Source of the DNA: Ammoniphilus sp. CFH 90114
GTDB taxonomy: Bacteria; Bacillota; Bacilli; Aneurinibacillales; RAOX-1
Direction: 5' to 3'
NCBI RefSeq assembly: GCF_004123195.1
Contig: NZ_SDLI01000001.1
Coordinates: 124,001-188,000 of the forward strand
DNA length: 64,000 nucleotides
Positions 47,122 through 57,807 of this stretch are shown in pieces (position 1 is the first letter of the stretch; each line of letters begins with the position of its first letter). A program made the position numbers and the translations under genes. The notes under the pieces are model-generated. The model did not search any database, was not told the DNA's origin, and saw nothing but the letters and a program-made list of their open reading frames with translations.

Positions 47122-47742
47122 ATGTTAAGTTGGACCACCCGTGAAAAGAAGCTTGCTGCTCTAGCTGCCATAGCCGTATTATTACTAGTTAGTTTACTAT
47201 TTTACGTCTGGCGTATAGGACAAGATGATGAACCTGTTCCTTTTTCTCCCTATTCTGTAGAAGATGAGTCGAAGCAGGCAGGGCAGGAAGAATTAGAACC
47301 CATCCCTGATGAAACGATGATCTGGGTGGATGTGAAGGGAGCCGTTGTCCATCCTGGAGTTTATGAACTAACAGAGGATGCGCGAGTTTATTTAGCTATC
47401 GAACGAAGCGGGGGATTCAAGCCAGACGCAGAGACCCGTGGCGTAAATCTGGCAAAGCGACTTCAAGATGGAGAACTCGTGTATGTGCCCATGAAGGGAG
47501 AACATCCTCCAGTAGAAATAACAGAAGAAAGGATGAGTGGGGCTAAACCCAAAATAAATATTAATGCAGCCACGGTTGAGGAATTAACCACCCTGCCAGG
47601 TATCGGAGGCGTAAAGGCTGCGGCGATTGTAGATTACCGGGACAAGCATGGAAAGTTTCAAAAAGAAAGTGATCTTACAAAGGTGACCGGAATTGGAGAA
47701 AAGTCATTGGAAAGGGTAAAAGATCTTATTAGCGTAAGGTGA
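47122..47742 (+). CDS. comEA: Competence DNA receptor ComEA
   Basis: ComEA is the membrane-anchored double-stranded DNA receptor of natural transformation. The 206-residue protein has one membrane helix (about residues 12-30, AALAAIAVLLLVSLLFYVW), an acidic linker, an SLBB domain (VDVKGAVVHPGVYELTEDARV) and two C-terminal helix-hairpin-helix motifs (ININAATVEELTTLPGIGGVKA and LTKVTGIGEKSLERV). ATG 47122 with AAGGAG six bases before is chosen; the frame runs 138 bases further upstream without a good start. In B. subtilis comEB and comEC follow directly; here three metabolic genes intervene. Confidence 0.95.
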   Translation: MLSWTTREKKLAALAAIAVLLLVSLLFYVWRIGQDDEPVPFSPYSVEDESKQAGQEELEPIPDETMIWVDVKGAVVHPGVYELTEDARVYLAIERSGGFKPDAETRGVNLAKRLQDGELVYVPMKGEHPPVEITEERMSGAKPKININAATVEELTTLPGIGGVKAAAIVDYRDKHGKFQKESDLTKVTGIGEKSLERVKDLISVR

Positions 47743-47775
47743 TGATGATGAATTCTGATTAGTTGAAAAACATAG

Positions 47776-49134
<1,359 letters not shown>

Positions 49135-49146
49135 GAACATAGGAAC

Positions 49147-49181
49147 AGACTCAGGCCGTGTGCTTGGGTCTTTCTTTTTTC
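49147..49181 (+). terminator. Terminator after metY
   Basis: AGACTCA and TGGGTCT pair (one G-T), followed by TTCTTTTTT. Confidence 0.75.
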
Positions 49182-49278
49182 TCGTTAACATGTCAAGCCA
49201 TGGTGACCTATTTCTCTAGGTGCCAGCATATTTTAGAGTAGGGGGATTTTTAGGTGCTTAAAAGAGGTAAGGGAGGAG

Positions 49279-49338
49279 ATGACTACGAGAAGAATATCTA
49301 TTGGGCGAAATAGGTGGTTATTCAGACAGCGAATTTAA
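49279..49338 (+). CDS. Possible 19-residue leader peptide
   Basis: ATG 49279 follows GGGAGGAG and opens a 19-codon frame, MTTRRISIGRNRWLFRQRI, with six arginines, ending 36 bases before the next gene. It could be a regulatory leader peptide or chance. Confidence 0.25.
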   Translation: MTTRRISIGRNRWLFRQRI

Positions 49339-49373
49339 AACTTGATTTTACAATTCCTAAGGAGGACGACCTG

Positions 49374-50585
49374 TTGAGAGTGGTAGTACTCGGTGTCGGT
49401 GGCGTGGGGCAAGTCTGTGCGGCAGAATTATCAAAGAAACCAAACGTAAAGACACTCATTCTTGGTGATATATCTGTGGATTGCGCTGAGAGGTTTGCAA
49501 AGAAACTAAGGTCAGTGACAGGAACAACAATTAAGGTTCATCGGGTAGATGCGAGTAAGATCGAAAGTGTAATGGAGGTAACCAGAGAAGCCGATGTCCT
49601 TATTCATGCCGGATTGCCTGATTACAATATTCAAGTTATGAAGGCTTGTCTTGAAACCCGAACCCATTATATCGATATGGCCTCAAATGGCCCCAAGTGG
49701 TTGTTGGAGCAGTTGGATTGGGATCCGTTATTTAAAAAGAAAGGCATATTGGGAATCATGGGTATTGGGTGTGATCCTGGATTTTCCAATATTGCCGCAA
49801 GGTATGCCGTAGATCAATTAGATACTGTCGAATCCATAATGATACGAGATGGAGATAATTCTGTTGTAGATTATGATGGATTCTGTGCTTACTTCAGTCC
49901 GCAAACCGCAATCAAAGAGTGCTTAGCAAAACCTAACTATTGGACCGCAGAGCTTGGGGAACAATTTTTTCCTGATCCGTTTTTTAATAAAGAAGAATTT
50001 GAATTTCCAGAACCGATCGGTTGGTTGGATTGCTACAATGTAGAACATGAAGAAGTAACGACATTAGGTGAGACAATAGGAAAATGGAAGGGATGCAAGT
50101 ATGTTGATTTTAAGTATGCCCTTCACCCTGACTTTGTGAATACTCTCAAGGTTCTGGCTTATCTTGGATTAGACAGTGACGAAGTTATTGAAGTGAACGG
50201 AGCGGAAGTGATTCCTCGCGATGTGGTGGTTACGACGATGCCAAAGCCCACAGATTTGGCAGGAAAGATTCATGGATACTCCTGTGTCGGAGCACTGGTT
50301 AGAGGAACAAAAGGAGATCGGAGTAAAGAACTTTACGTTTATACCATGGCCAATCATGATGAAGTATTTAAAAAGACCGGATTCCAGGCTACGGTTTGGC
50401 AGACAGGGGTCCCTCCTGTGGCAGCCGTAGAGCTTATCGCAAATGAATCGTTAAAGGGGCGATTTGGGTGTATTCCACCTGAACTCATTGATCCACTACC
50501 TTTCTTAAATATTGTAAAATCCATGGGAATGGACTGGCAGATTATCGAGAAAACGGGCCCGATTGTCCGTAAAAGCTCGGCTTGA
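49374..50585 (+). CDS. Saccharopine dehydrogenase-like NAD(P)-dependent oxidoreductase
   Basis: A 403-residue protein of the saccharopine dehydrogenase family. It has an N-terminal Rossmann loop (VVVLGVGGVGQVCAAELSK), DISVDCAERFAKKL and HYIDMASNG, then a mixed alpha/beta domain with LGIMGIGCDPGFSNIAARYA, a typical carboxylate-amine ligase-type family stretch. Substrates in this family include lysine, polyamine and carboxynorspermidine precursors; none can be chosen here. TTG 49374 is preferred to GTG 49314 because AAGGAGG sits eight bases before it and the protein then starts at the Rossmann strand. It runs convergently to asnB. Confidence 0.87.
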   Translation: MRVVVLGVGGVGQVCAAELSKKPNVKTLILGDISVDCAERFAKKLRSVTGTTIKVHRVDASKIESVMEVTREADVLIHAGLPDYNIQVMKACLETRTHYIDMASNGPKWLLEQLDWDPLFKKKGILGIMGIGCDPGFSNIAARYAVDQLDTVESIMIRDGDNSVVDYDGFCAYFSPQTAIKECLAKPNYWTAELGEQFFPDPFFNKEEFEFPEPIGWLDCYNVEHEEVTTLGETIGKWKGCKYVDFKYALHPDFVNTLKVLAYLGLDSDEVIEVNGAEVIPRDVVVTTMPKPTDLAGKIHGYSCVGALVRGTKGDRSKELYVYTMANHDEVFKKTGFQATVWQTGVPPVAAVELIANESLKGRFGCIPPELIDPLPFLNIVKSMGMDWQIIEKTGPIVRKSSA

Positions 50586-50640
50586 ACAGAGGAAATTTCT
50601 CAAATTACATTGTGATTTGATTATAATAGATAAGGACAAA

Positions 50641-50686
50641 AAGGGTGTACCAACAGCTGATGATAGCTTTGGTACACCCTTTTTAA
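50641..50686. terminator. Bidirectional terminator between the oxidoreductase and asnB
   Basis: AAGGGTGTACCAA and TTGGTACACCCTT form a perfect 13-base-pair stem with a 15-base loop and T/A runs on both sides. Confidence 0.9.
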
Positions 50687-50689
50687 AAT

Positions 50690-52612
50690 TTAACCTACAT
50701 GATAGGATTCGAGTCGTTTGCGGCGCGTTTCAATATAAGGACTGACATACGGGCCAAACGAATACTTGTCTTCCATATAGATTTGATGCCAGAGCATAAA
50801 TACAAGCACCGTCCAGATCTTTCGACCATAATCGGCCTTTCCTTCCTTATGCTCATCAAGCATATAGAGGACAAAAGCTTTATTAATAAACTCATCAACA
50901 TTAGAGTCATAGATTAGTTCTTTAGCCCAATCATAGAAATCATGACGCAACCAGTGTCTTGTCGGTACAGGGAAGCCTAGCTTCTTCCGCGTCTTGATTT
51001 GTGGAGGGAGGATGTCCTTCATGGCTTCACGAAGAACATGTTTCGTTGTCCCATTGGCAATCTTATATTGAGTAGGGATGGTTGCCGCAAATTCAAATAC
51101 CTTCGGATCTACAAAAGGAACACGCAACTCAAGTGAATTGGCCATCGTCATTTTGTCGGCCTTCATCAAGATGTTGCCTCTAAGCCAAGTATGAATATCA
51201 AGATATTGCATCTTCGTTACGTCATCGTAAGACTTTGCATTCTTATAGATAGCGGCTGTAATTTCTTGAGCTGAAATATACATCGGATCTGTGGACAAGC
51301 TACTCATCGTTACTTTTTCTTTAAGTTCTTCTGAAAAGATCAAAGCATTCCCGAAGAAGCGTTCTTCAACGGACTTAGAGCCACGCATGATGAAACTCTT
51401 TCCTTTTGTCCCTTCTGGAAGAAACTCGGCAGCGTGGCGAAGGGTTGATTTCAAGAAACCAGGCATTCTAGAAAAATGACGTAGGGAATGAGGCTCTCGG
51501 TAGATATTATACCCACCAAAAAATTCATCTGCGCCTTCACCTGAGAGAACGACGGTGACGTGCTTACTCGCTAGTTCAGCTACAAAGTATAAAGCGATGG
51601 CCGAAGGGTCCGCTACGGGTTCATCTTGGTGCCAGATGAGGCGAGGCAGTTCCTCTAAGTAGCGATCAGCACTAATCTTAACTTCATGGTGATTCGTTTT
51701 TAAGAATCCGGCTGTTTCCCTGGCGATATCTAATTCGCTATACCCTGGGATGTCAAAACCAACGGTGAAGGTTTTGACTTCTTCGTGCTGTCTGAGCAAG
51801 GCCACAATACTGCTTGAGTCAATTCCACTGGATAAGAAGGCTCCGCGTGGGACATCACTGACTCGATGCTTAGCTACCGAATCTTTAAGAATTTCTCTGG
51901 TTCCTTCAACAAAGTAAGAGAAAGGCTTCTCTTCCGGACGGAATTCTACTGTCCAATAAGGTTCTATTTTCATCTCGCCATCTTTAATAAGGACGAAATG
52001 CCCAGGTGGAAGTTTATGAATCCCGTCAAACATCGTTTCAGGGTCTGGAACATACTGAAAGGTTAAATAGTGATAGAACGAAGTAGGGTTTACTTTTTTC
52101 TCTACTCCAGCTACTTGTAATAGACTCTTGATCTCTGAGCCGAATGCGTACGAGTCGTTGGTTTCGGTCCAATAGAATGGCTTAATGCCAAAGTGGTCGC
52201 GAGCACCGAAAAGAATATTCTTCTTTCTGTCCCAAATCACAAATCCGAACATGCCTCTTAGATGCTTAGGACAATCAAAACCTACTTCTTCGTAGAGATG
52301 GACAATCGTTTCTGTATCTGATTCGGTCTTGAAGTGATGGCCCTTATCTTTCAGCCATTTCTGCAGTTCTTGGTAGTTATAAATTTCACCATTAAAAGCG
52401 ATCCATATATCTCCATCTTCATTGCAGAGAGGCTGTTTGCCTCCCTCGAGGTCAATAATGCTTAACCGACGAAAGCCAAGGCCAACATGGTTATCAATAT
52501 GGAAACCTTGGTCGTCTGGACCTCTATGTATGATAAGGTCGGTCATGGACTGAAGATGTTGCGGAGATAAGGGATGATTCTTTTTATTATAAAGAGCGAC
52601 AAATCCGCACAT
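50690..52612 (-). CDS. asnB: Glutamine-hydrolysing asparagine synthase
   Basis: AsnB amidates aspartate with ammonia from glutamine using ATP. The 640-residue protein begins MCGFVALYNKKN, so the nucleophile Cys2 is exposed after Met removal. The N-terminal glutaminase domain has HRGPDDQGFH, FRRLSIIDLEGG and FNGEIYNY. The synthase domain (from about residue 230) has the PP-loop GAFLSSGIDSSSIVALL, and EGADEFFGGYN. It lies opposite in direction to its neighbours and separates comEB from comEA. Confidence 0.95.
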   Translation of the reverse strand: MCGFVALYNKKNHPLSPQHLQSMTDLIIHRGPDDQGFHIDNHVGLGFRRLSIIDLEGGKQPLCNEDGDIWIAFNGEIYNYQELQKWLKDKGHHFKTESDTETIVHLYEEVGFDCPKHLRGMFGFVIWDRKKNILFGARDHFGIKPFYWTETNDSYAFGSEIKSLLQVAGVEKKVNPTSFYHYLTFQYVPDPETMFDGIHKLPPGHFVLIKDGEMKIEPYWTVEFRPEEKPFSYFVEGTREILKDSVAKHRVSDVPRGAFLSSGIDSSSIVALLRQHEEVKTFTVGFDIPGYSELDIARETAGFLKTNHHEVKISADRYLEELPRLIWHQDEPVADPSAIALYFVAELASKHVTVVLSGEGADEFFGGYNIYREPHSLRHFSRMPGFLKSTLRHAAEFLPEGTKGKSFIMRGSKSVEERFFGNALIFSEELKEKVTMSSLSTDPMYISAQEITAAIYKNAKSYDDVTKMQYLDIHTWLRGNILMKADKMTMANSLELRVPFVDPKVFEFAATIPTQYKIANGTTKHVLREAMKDILPPQIKTRKKLGFPVPTRHWLRHDFYDWAKELIYDSNVDEFINKAFVLYMLDEHKEGKADYGRKIWTVLVFMLWHQIYMEDKYSFGPYVSPYIETRRKRLESYHVG

Positions 52613-52791
52613 AACAAAGCTCCTTCTGATCGAGATAGTTCAGAGTAAACTTTAACATGCTTTTACACCATAATCAACGTTTGCCCATGTGGCAAGGAAA
52701 ATAGAGAATAGACGCAAGTCTGTGATACAATGGCGTTAGCGTGTTTTTAGGGATGTATAAACATAGAATTACAATTGGGAGGAGTATTCCG

Positions 52792-53205
52792 TTGCGGAAA
52801 TCTTGGGATGAGTATTTTATGGATATTGCTGATGTGGTGGCCACGCGTTCTACATGCAATAAACTAGCTGTCGGTTGTGTCATTGTATTAGATAAGATGA
52901 TTGTGTCAACGGGCTATAATGGCTCCATCCATGGACATGAACATTGTAAAGATGTAGGATGCCTTATTAACGATGAAGGAAGATGCATTCGTACGATCCA
53001 CGCTGAACAGAATGCCATTATCCATGCTAAACGAGATGAGATCATGGGGGCAACCGCCTATGTGACCCATGAGCCTTGTGAGACTTGCTCGAAGCTTTTG
53101 AACCAAGCAGGGATTAAACGAATCGTTTTTCGTCATCGATATAAAAATGACAGAAACAAGGTGTTTCTTGAAGGTGTTGAAGTTGTCCAAATTGGCTCTA
53201 GTTAA
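52792..53205 (+). CDS. comEB: dCMP deaminase family protein ComEB
   Basis: A zinc-dependent deaminase of 137 residues that makes dUMP from dCMP; in B. subtilis comEB lies in the comE operon but is not essential for transformation. The zinc site is visible as TIHAEQNAI and EPCETCSKLL, with extra cysteines in CKDVGCL and GRC. TTG 52792 is the likely start, with GGGAGGAG eight bases before; the frame opens upstream at GTG 52741 without a ribosome site. Confidence 0.93.
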   Translation: MRKSWDEYFMDIADVVATRSTCNKLAVGCVIVLDKMIVSTGYNGSIHGHEHCKDVGCLINDEGRCIRTIHAEQNAIIHAKRDEIMGATAYVTHEPCETCSKLLNQAGIKRIVFRHRYKNDRNKVFLEGVEVVQIGSS

Positions 53206-53271
53206 GTAGCTTTCTACACTGAAAAAAAGTATAATAGTTAGGATAATAAAAAATAATGGAGGAACATAACA

Positions 53272-53565
53272 TTGACGGATTCGTTGATTGGAACCATTAT
53301 GGAAGGTGCAGCTTTACTAATCCGATTGTATTATTTTGCGCTAATCGGGCGCATCTTGCTATCTTGGCTGCCACAATTGCAAGAGAACCGATTTGCCGAA
53401 TTCTTATATAATATTACGGAACCTTACTTGGCAGTATTTCGCAGGTTTATTCCTCCATTAGGAATGATCGATCTTTCTCCGATTGTAGCCTTCTTTGTTT
53501 ACAGCTGGATCTCAGACTTCCTGCTTAGAGGTTTACATACTGTCTTAGTGTTCTTGATTGGTTAG
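53272..53565 (+). CDS. YggT family membrane protein
   Basis: A 97-residue protein with two membrane segments (ALLIRLYYFALIGRILLSW and the C-terminal VAFFVYSWISDFLLRGL, then VLVFLIG) and the YggT motif ITEPYLAVFRRFIPPLGMIDLSPIVAF split across the loop. YggT/YlmG proteins are usually near division genes; here it lies between comEB and comEC. TTG 53272 follows GGAGGA. Function is unclear. Confidence 0.88.
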   Translation: MTDSLIGTIMEGAALLIRLYYFALIGRILLSWLPQLQENRFAEFLYNITEPYLAVFRRFIPPLGMIDLSPIVAFFVYSWISDFLLRGLHTVLVFLIG

Positions 53566-53591
53566 CTATATACCATCTATTTTTAACTTGA

Positions 53592-53621
53592 GAGCCCCAC
53601 TTTTGCTGTGGGGCTTTTTTC
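53592..53621 (+). terminator. Terminator after the YggT gene
   Basis: AGCCCCAC and GTGGGGCT around TTTTGCT, followed by TTTTTC. Confidence 0.9.
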
Positions 53622-53674
53622 TTTTCTACCTCTAAGGATAAGATGGAGGAAAAAGAGCTTGGAGGGCAACGTCT

Positions 53675-56047
53675 TTGTATTCTAGACCTATGTATGTAGC
53701 ATCCTTACTCCTATTAATGGGAATGGTTATGTCTCACTACCTATTGCATGAACAGTATATTTCTCTTACCATATTGTCTGTATTGATTTTAATTTTTGGC
53801 CACATGTTTAAATGGGCTCTCTCACGTTCGTACTCCATTCTTTTATTCCTTCTAGTCCTTACAGGAGTGAGTTATTATTACTGGTATGATGCTACGAACC
53901 AGACCCTTCTTAAGGAATCGGAATCCGATGAGTTAATTAGAGGAAGAATTGTTTCACAGGTACAGGTAGATGGAGACTTGGCCAAATTTCGCTTGAAAGT
54001 GATGGAGGTGCAGGCACTTCTCGTGGATGAAGCGGTGGAGTGCAGGATCTACCTTAAATCGAAAGAAGAGCAAGAGCAGGCGACTAAATTAATCTTTGGC
54101 ACTTACGTGGAATTCAAAGGACAATTGAAAGCACCCGAGGGTAGTCGGAACCCTGGCTCTTTTGACTATCGGCAGTATCTCTACTATAAGAGAATTCATT
54201 GGCTTGTTATTTCCACTTCTCTGGCTGATTTAAAGGCATATCGATCCGCTAATATAAGACCAGATGTTGTGATGAATCGGGTAAGAGACTATCTCGAACG
54301 CTCGCTCGAGCGTACCTTCCCAGCAGGCTCATCAGAGATTATGAAGGCCCTGTTGCTTGGAATTAAAGTGGACCTTCCGCAAGACGTAACGGATATCTAT
54401 GGAAAGCTTGGATTAATTCATGTACTAGCCATTTCAGGGCTTCATATGAGTATTATTGCAGGAGGCATCTTCATCTTAGGAATCCTTCGTTTCATTGGGT
54501 TTACAAGAGAAACATCTATTATTTTAACCGTCCTAACGATCCCTATTTATATTGTTTTAGCTGGAGCCGCTCCCTCCATCGTACGTTCTGGAATTATGGC
54601 TGTGATTAGTCTGGTTGGCGTCTACCTTCACAGAGGGAGGGATGGTTTGAATTTATGGGGAACAGCGCTATTCCTTATGTTAATATATAACCCATACTAT
54701 CTATGGGATATTGGTTTTCAGTTATCCTTTCTAGTGACTTGGGGTCTTATTTTATTTGTTCCTTATATGCGCAGCTTCTTTCATTTCCTTCCGGATTCGT
54801 TGTCCTCTCTACTAGCTGTAGCGGTAACCGCGCAATGGGTCTCATTTCCCCTTATTGTCTATTATTTTCACCATTATCATCTCCTCTCCCTATTAGCCAA
54901 TATCCTTTTTGTTCCTTTGTATTCTATCGTTTTTATACCTATGGGTTTTGCTTTGTTTATTCTAGGATTCGTTCATCCTGGGCTTGTACAGCTGTGGGCA
55001 GAGGGGTTAGCTTATGGATTTCAGTGGATGAATCGGATGATTGAATGGATAGCAGGTTGGCATGGATTCCAGCGTCATGTGGCGCCTCCTGAAGTTTGGT
55101 GGATGGTAATATATTACATTGTTCTTTGCGGTAGTCTATGGATAATGAAAGGAAGAAGGTTATTATGGCTTTTCTTGTTAATGAGTGTGATATTATCCTT
55201 AAGCTTTATCCCCTGGCAAGGAGAACAAGTAAAGATTACTTTCGTGGATGTAGGCCAAGGCGATGCCATCGTTATCCAATTGCCTAACAAAAGAGTATAT
55301 CTCATTGATGGCGGTGGAGTATTAACTTATGATAAAGGAGAATCTTGGCGAAAAAGGAAGAGTTACTTCGATCCCGGGAAGGACATTGTCGTCCCCTTTC
55401 TTAAATCCCAGGGGATTAATGAAGTACATACTCTAGTCATTACGCATGGGGATATAGATCATATTGGGGGTCTTTATACTGTTGTTGAGGACATCCCGAT
55501 CAGACGAGTATTAATCAACGGGACACAACCAAAATCTAAACAAGAAACAGAGCTGTATCAGTTACTGAATCAGAAACAGATCCCGATTTACCAAGGTAGA
55601 GCAGGTGACTGGTGGAAAGATGCTGAAGAAATTGAATGGAAAATTCTCCATCCGTCAGCGGTGGAGAACGAATCGGATAACAATTCTTCCCTGGTTCTTT
55701 TGCTTAACGCCTATGGATATAAGATCCTGTTTACAGGCGACTTAGAGAGGGAAGGGGAAAATCGATTAATTGAAAGCGGAGACCTAGATAAAATCCATCT
55801 GCTGAAGGTGGCACATCATGGAAGTAAAAGCTCAACAACAGAAGCATGGTTAGACCGGTTACAACCTGATTACTCTATTATTTCTGCTGGTAGGCTGAAC
55901 CGCTATGGGCACCCCCATGAGGAAGTGCTTACTAGGTTACATCAGGTGAACAGCCGTATATTTAGAACAGATAAACAAGGGGCCGTTATGGTTGAATTAA
56001 GACCAACAGAGATGAAAGTTTGGACTTACCTGCAACCTTCACAATGA
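53675..56047 (+). CDS. comEC: Competence DNA channel ComEC/Rec2
   Basis: ComEC forms the membrane channel through which single-stranded DNA enters during transformation. The 790-residue protein has N-terminal membrane helices, an OB-like domain (about 85-190, RGRIVSQVQVDGDLAKFRLK and KAPEGSRNPGSFDYRQYL), the Competence domain (AISGLHMSIIAGG, SIVRSGIMA), more membrane helices, and a C-terminal metallo-beta-lactamase domain (from about 515, VDVGQGDAIVIQLP, THGDIDHIGG, KVAHHGSKSS). All zinc-site histidines look intact. The start is TTG 53675 with GGAGGG eight bases before. It follows a terminator, so it needs its own promoter. Confidence 0.95.
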   Translation: MYSRPMYVASLLLLMGMVMSHYLLHEQYISLTILSVLILIFGHMFKWALSRSYSILLFLLVLTGVSYYYWYDATNQTLLKESESDELIRGRIVSQVQVDGDLAKFRLKVMEVQALLVDEAVECRIYLKSKEEQEQATKLIFGTYVEFKGQLKAPEGSRNPGSFDYRQYLYYKRIHWLVISTSLADLKAYRSANIRPDVVMNRVRDYLERSLERTFPAGSSEIMKALLLGIKVDLPQDVTDIYGKLGLIHVLAISGLHMSIIAGGIFILGILRFIGFTRETSIILTVLTIPIYIVLAGAAPSIVRSGIMAVISLVGVYLHRGRDGLNLWGTALFLMLIYNPYYLWDIGFQLSFLVTWGLILFVPYMRSFFHFLPDSLSSLLAVAVTAQWVSFPLIVYYFHHYHLLSLLANILFVPLYSIVFIPMGFALFILGFVHPGLVQLWAEGLAYGFQWMNRMIEWIAGWHGFQRHVAPPEVWWMVIYYIVLCGSLWIMKGRRLLWLFLLMSVILSLSFIPWQGEQVKITFVDVGQGDAIVIQLPNKRVYLIDGGGVLTYDKGESWRKRKSYFDPGKDIVVPFLKSQGINEVHTLVITHGDIDHIGGLYTVVEDIPIRRVLINGTQPKSKQETELYQLLNQKQIPIYQGRAGDWWKDAEEIEWKILHPSAVENESDNNSSLVLLLNAYGYKILFTGDLEREGENRLIESGDLDKIHLLKVAHHGSKSSTTEAWLDRLQPDYSIISAGRLNRYGHPHEEVLTRLHQVNSRIFRTDKQGAVMVELRPTEMKVWTYLQPSQ

Positions 56048-56085
56048 CTAAACCGTCAGAAAGTATGACAGAGGGGGGAACTTAA

Positions 56086-56634
56086 GTGACTGAAGCAGAT
56101 CTGGTCAGAGCTGCACAAGCGGGCGATCGCGACGCCCTCATTCAACTGTTAAGAATGATAGAAAAATCTGTTTATAAAACAGCTTACTATATATTGAAAA
56201 ATGAGCAGGAGGCTATGGATGCAGCACAAGAGGCGCTCATTAAGGTGTATAACAAGATTGATACGTACCAGGAGAAAGCGAAATTCTCTACATGGGTACA
56301 GAGGATTGTTACGAATATTTGTATAGATCTTTGTCGAAAAAGGAAAGAAACGACGTCCATTGATGAGCATCCACTCCCTCTTCAGGATAAGGCAAATGTA
56401 GAAGAAGAAGTTCAGCTAACGTATATGGCTAAGGATATTAGGGAAGCAATTAATCTTTTACCTGAACAGCATAGAACCGTCATCGTGATGCGCTACATCC
56501 AGGATTTTTCCTATACGGAGATTGCCGAAGCACTAGAGCTTCCCTTAAACACGGTTAAATCACACTTGTTCAGAGCGAGACAGCAACTGCAAAAGCAACT
56601 CCTGGAATATCAGAAAGGTGGTGTTCGGGTATGA
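56086..56634 (+). CDS. ECF-type RNA polymerase sigma factor
   Basis: A 182-residue sigma-70 family factor with only regions 2 and 4. Region 2 is NEQEAMDAAQEALIKVYNKI and FSTWVQRIVTNICID; region 4 is LPEQHRTVIVMRYIQDFSYTEIAEALELPLNTVKSHL, split by the turn. Its anti-sigma factor gene overlaps its stop by four bases. The start is GTG 56086 with GAGGGGGG. The stimulus is unknown; Bacillus relatives (SigW, SigX, SigV, YlaC) answer to envelope stress. Confidence 0.93.
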   Translation: MTEADLVRAAQAGDRDALIQLLRMIEKSVYKTAYYILKNEQEAMDAAQEALIKVYNKIDTYQEKAKFSTWVQRIVTNICIDLCRKRKETTSIDEHPLPLQDKANVEEEVQLTYMAKDIREAINLLPEQHRTVIVMRYIQDFSYTEIAEALELPLNTVKSHLFRARQQLQKQLLEYQKGGVRV

Positions 56635-57707
56635 GGTGTGAAGAGGTGACCGAATATATGCAGCGGAGTCTAGATAATGATCTGACACCTACTGAAACAG
56701 CCGAGATGGAAGAGCACCTTCATTCATGTGAGGAATGCTCTGTTATGTACCAAACTTTAAAGCAATTACACGAGGAACTAGAGAATCTTCCAGATGTAGA
56801 ACCGCCTATGAGCATTGTCGACTCCATCCTTCCTCAGTTGAGCTTGGCAGGACAGTCACAATTAGTAAATATGCCAACTTCCCTTCCTAAAGTGAAGAAA
56901 AATTGGGCTCGGAAGCCGTGGTCCTTCGTGGCTGGCGGGGTGGCAGCGGCCATCTTGTTGGCTTTACTTGCACCACAATTCTTTGGAGAATCGGAAATGA
57001 AAATGACGGAGATGTCAGATGGTCCAGCGGAAATGCAACCAACGCAATCTCTGGCGGTGCCGTTAGAAGAAAGCAAAGAAGAACTTTCAACAATGGATGC
57101 AGCAAAGGTTGAGGTTCCTTCCGTTGCAAATGACGTAGAAACCTTAACCCAAAAACAGGTGGAAACACCCATGGCTATGGAACCTACAGAACCCGCAGAA
57201 CCTCAAGGGCAGGATCAAGTTATGTCCCAGCAGGTAGCTAACTCTACGGCTGTGCAGCCTCCTAAAGAGGAACCAACGAGGAACAATGAACCACAGCCAA
57301 AACCAGAAGAACCTGTTGCTCCAGCCGAGAGTGAAGTCGCTATGGCACCACCGGTTAATCCACCAGAAGAAGTACATTCGCTTGCAGCCAAAGAACCTGT
57401 GGTAGAAGAAAATTTAATGATGTCTATGACTAGTGAACCAGTTCAACCGGATTCTTTCGGTTCACCGGATGGTATGTGGAATGCTCGGGTAGATGGGCAA
57501 CGAATCGTCATTCTTGATCAAGACGGAGTAGAAGTGTTCCGAAGTCATGAGTGGACGGGAGCTGCTTATGTTTCTGTAGAATGGGTCGATGCTGCGAAGG
57601 TTATGTATACCCTTTATCCAGTAAATGCGGGCACGGAAGAGGCAGCGGCTAAGCCCTTGGAAAAATGGTTAATAAACGTAAAACAAGGACAGGAACAAAA
57701 ACAATAA
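56631..57707 (+). CDS. Membrane anti-sigma factor with N-terminal zinc finger
   Basis: A 358-residue protein that likely holds the preceding sigma factor at the membrane. The zinc-binding anti-sigma motif is HLHSCEECSVMY (HxxxCxxC) near residue 30. A membrane helix lies at about 98-118 (SFVAGGVAAAILLALLAPQFF, about 20 residues). The external part is long and rich in Pro, Glu, Val and Gln (about 130-275). A small C-terminal domain (PDGMWNARVDGQRIVILD) may be a sensor. It overlaps the sigma gene by ATGA. The low-complexity external region suggests a wall-spanning linker. Confidence 0.88.
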   Translation: MRCEEVTEYMQRSLDNDLTPTETAEMEEHLHSCEECSVMYQTLKQLHEELENLPDVEPPMSIVDSILPQLSLAGQSQLVNMPTSLPKVKKNWARKPWSFVAGGVAAAILLALLAPQFFGESEMKMTEMSDGPAEMQPTQSLAVPLEESKEELSTMDAAKVEVPSVANDVETLTQKQVETPMAMEPTEPAEPQGQDQVMSQQVANSTAVQPPKEEPTRNNEPQPKPEEPVAPAESEVAMAPPVNPPEEVHSLAAKEPVVEENLMMSMTSEPVQPDSFGSPDGMWNARVDGQRIVILDQDGVEVFRSHEWTGAAYVSVEWVDAAKVMYTLYPVNAGTEEAAAKPLEKWLINVKQGQEQKQ

Positions 57708-57711
57708 TGCT

Positions 57712-57798
57712 CGCGTATAGTATAGCAGGTGTTTAAATCCTGCTTTCCGTCTGGTGCCCAACCTTAAATAGATTGGCGCCGGCGTTTACATATACGCG
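57712..57798 (+). ncRNA. Candidate structured RNA element (three-way junction) before holA
   Basis: CGCGTATA (57712-57719) pairs with TATACGCG (57791-57798). Inside are two hairpins: AGCAGG (57724-57729) with CCTGCT (57739-57744), and CTGGTGCC-AA (57751-57761, one bulged C) with TTGGCGCCGG (57773-57782), extendable by CG. A terminator follows at 57808. This layout resembles a riboswitch or small RNA but matches no class I know, including purine, preQ1, THF and c-di-GMP types. Confidence 0.5.
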
Positions 57799-57807
57799 CT
57801 TGAAGAC

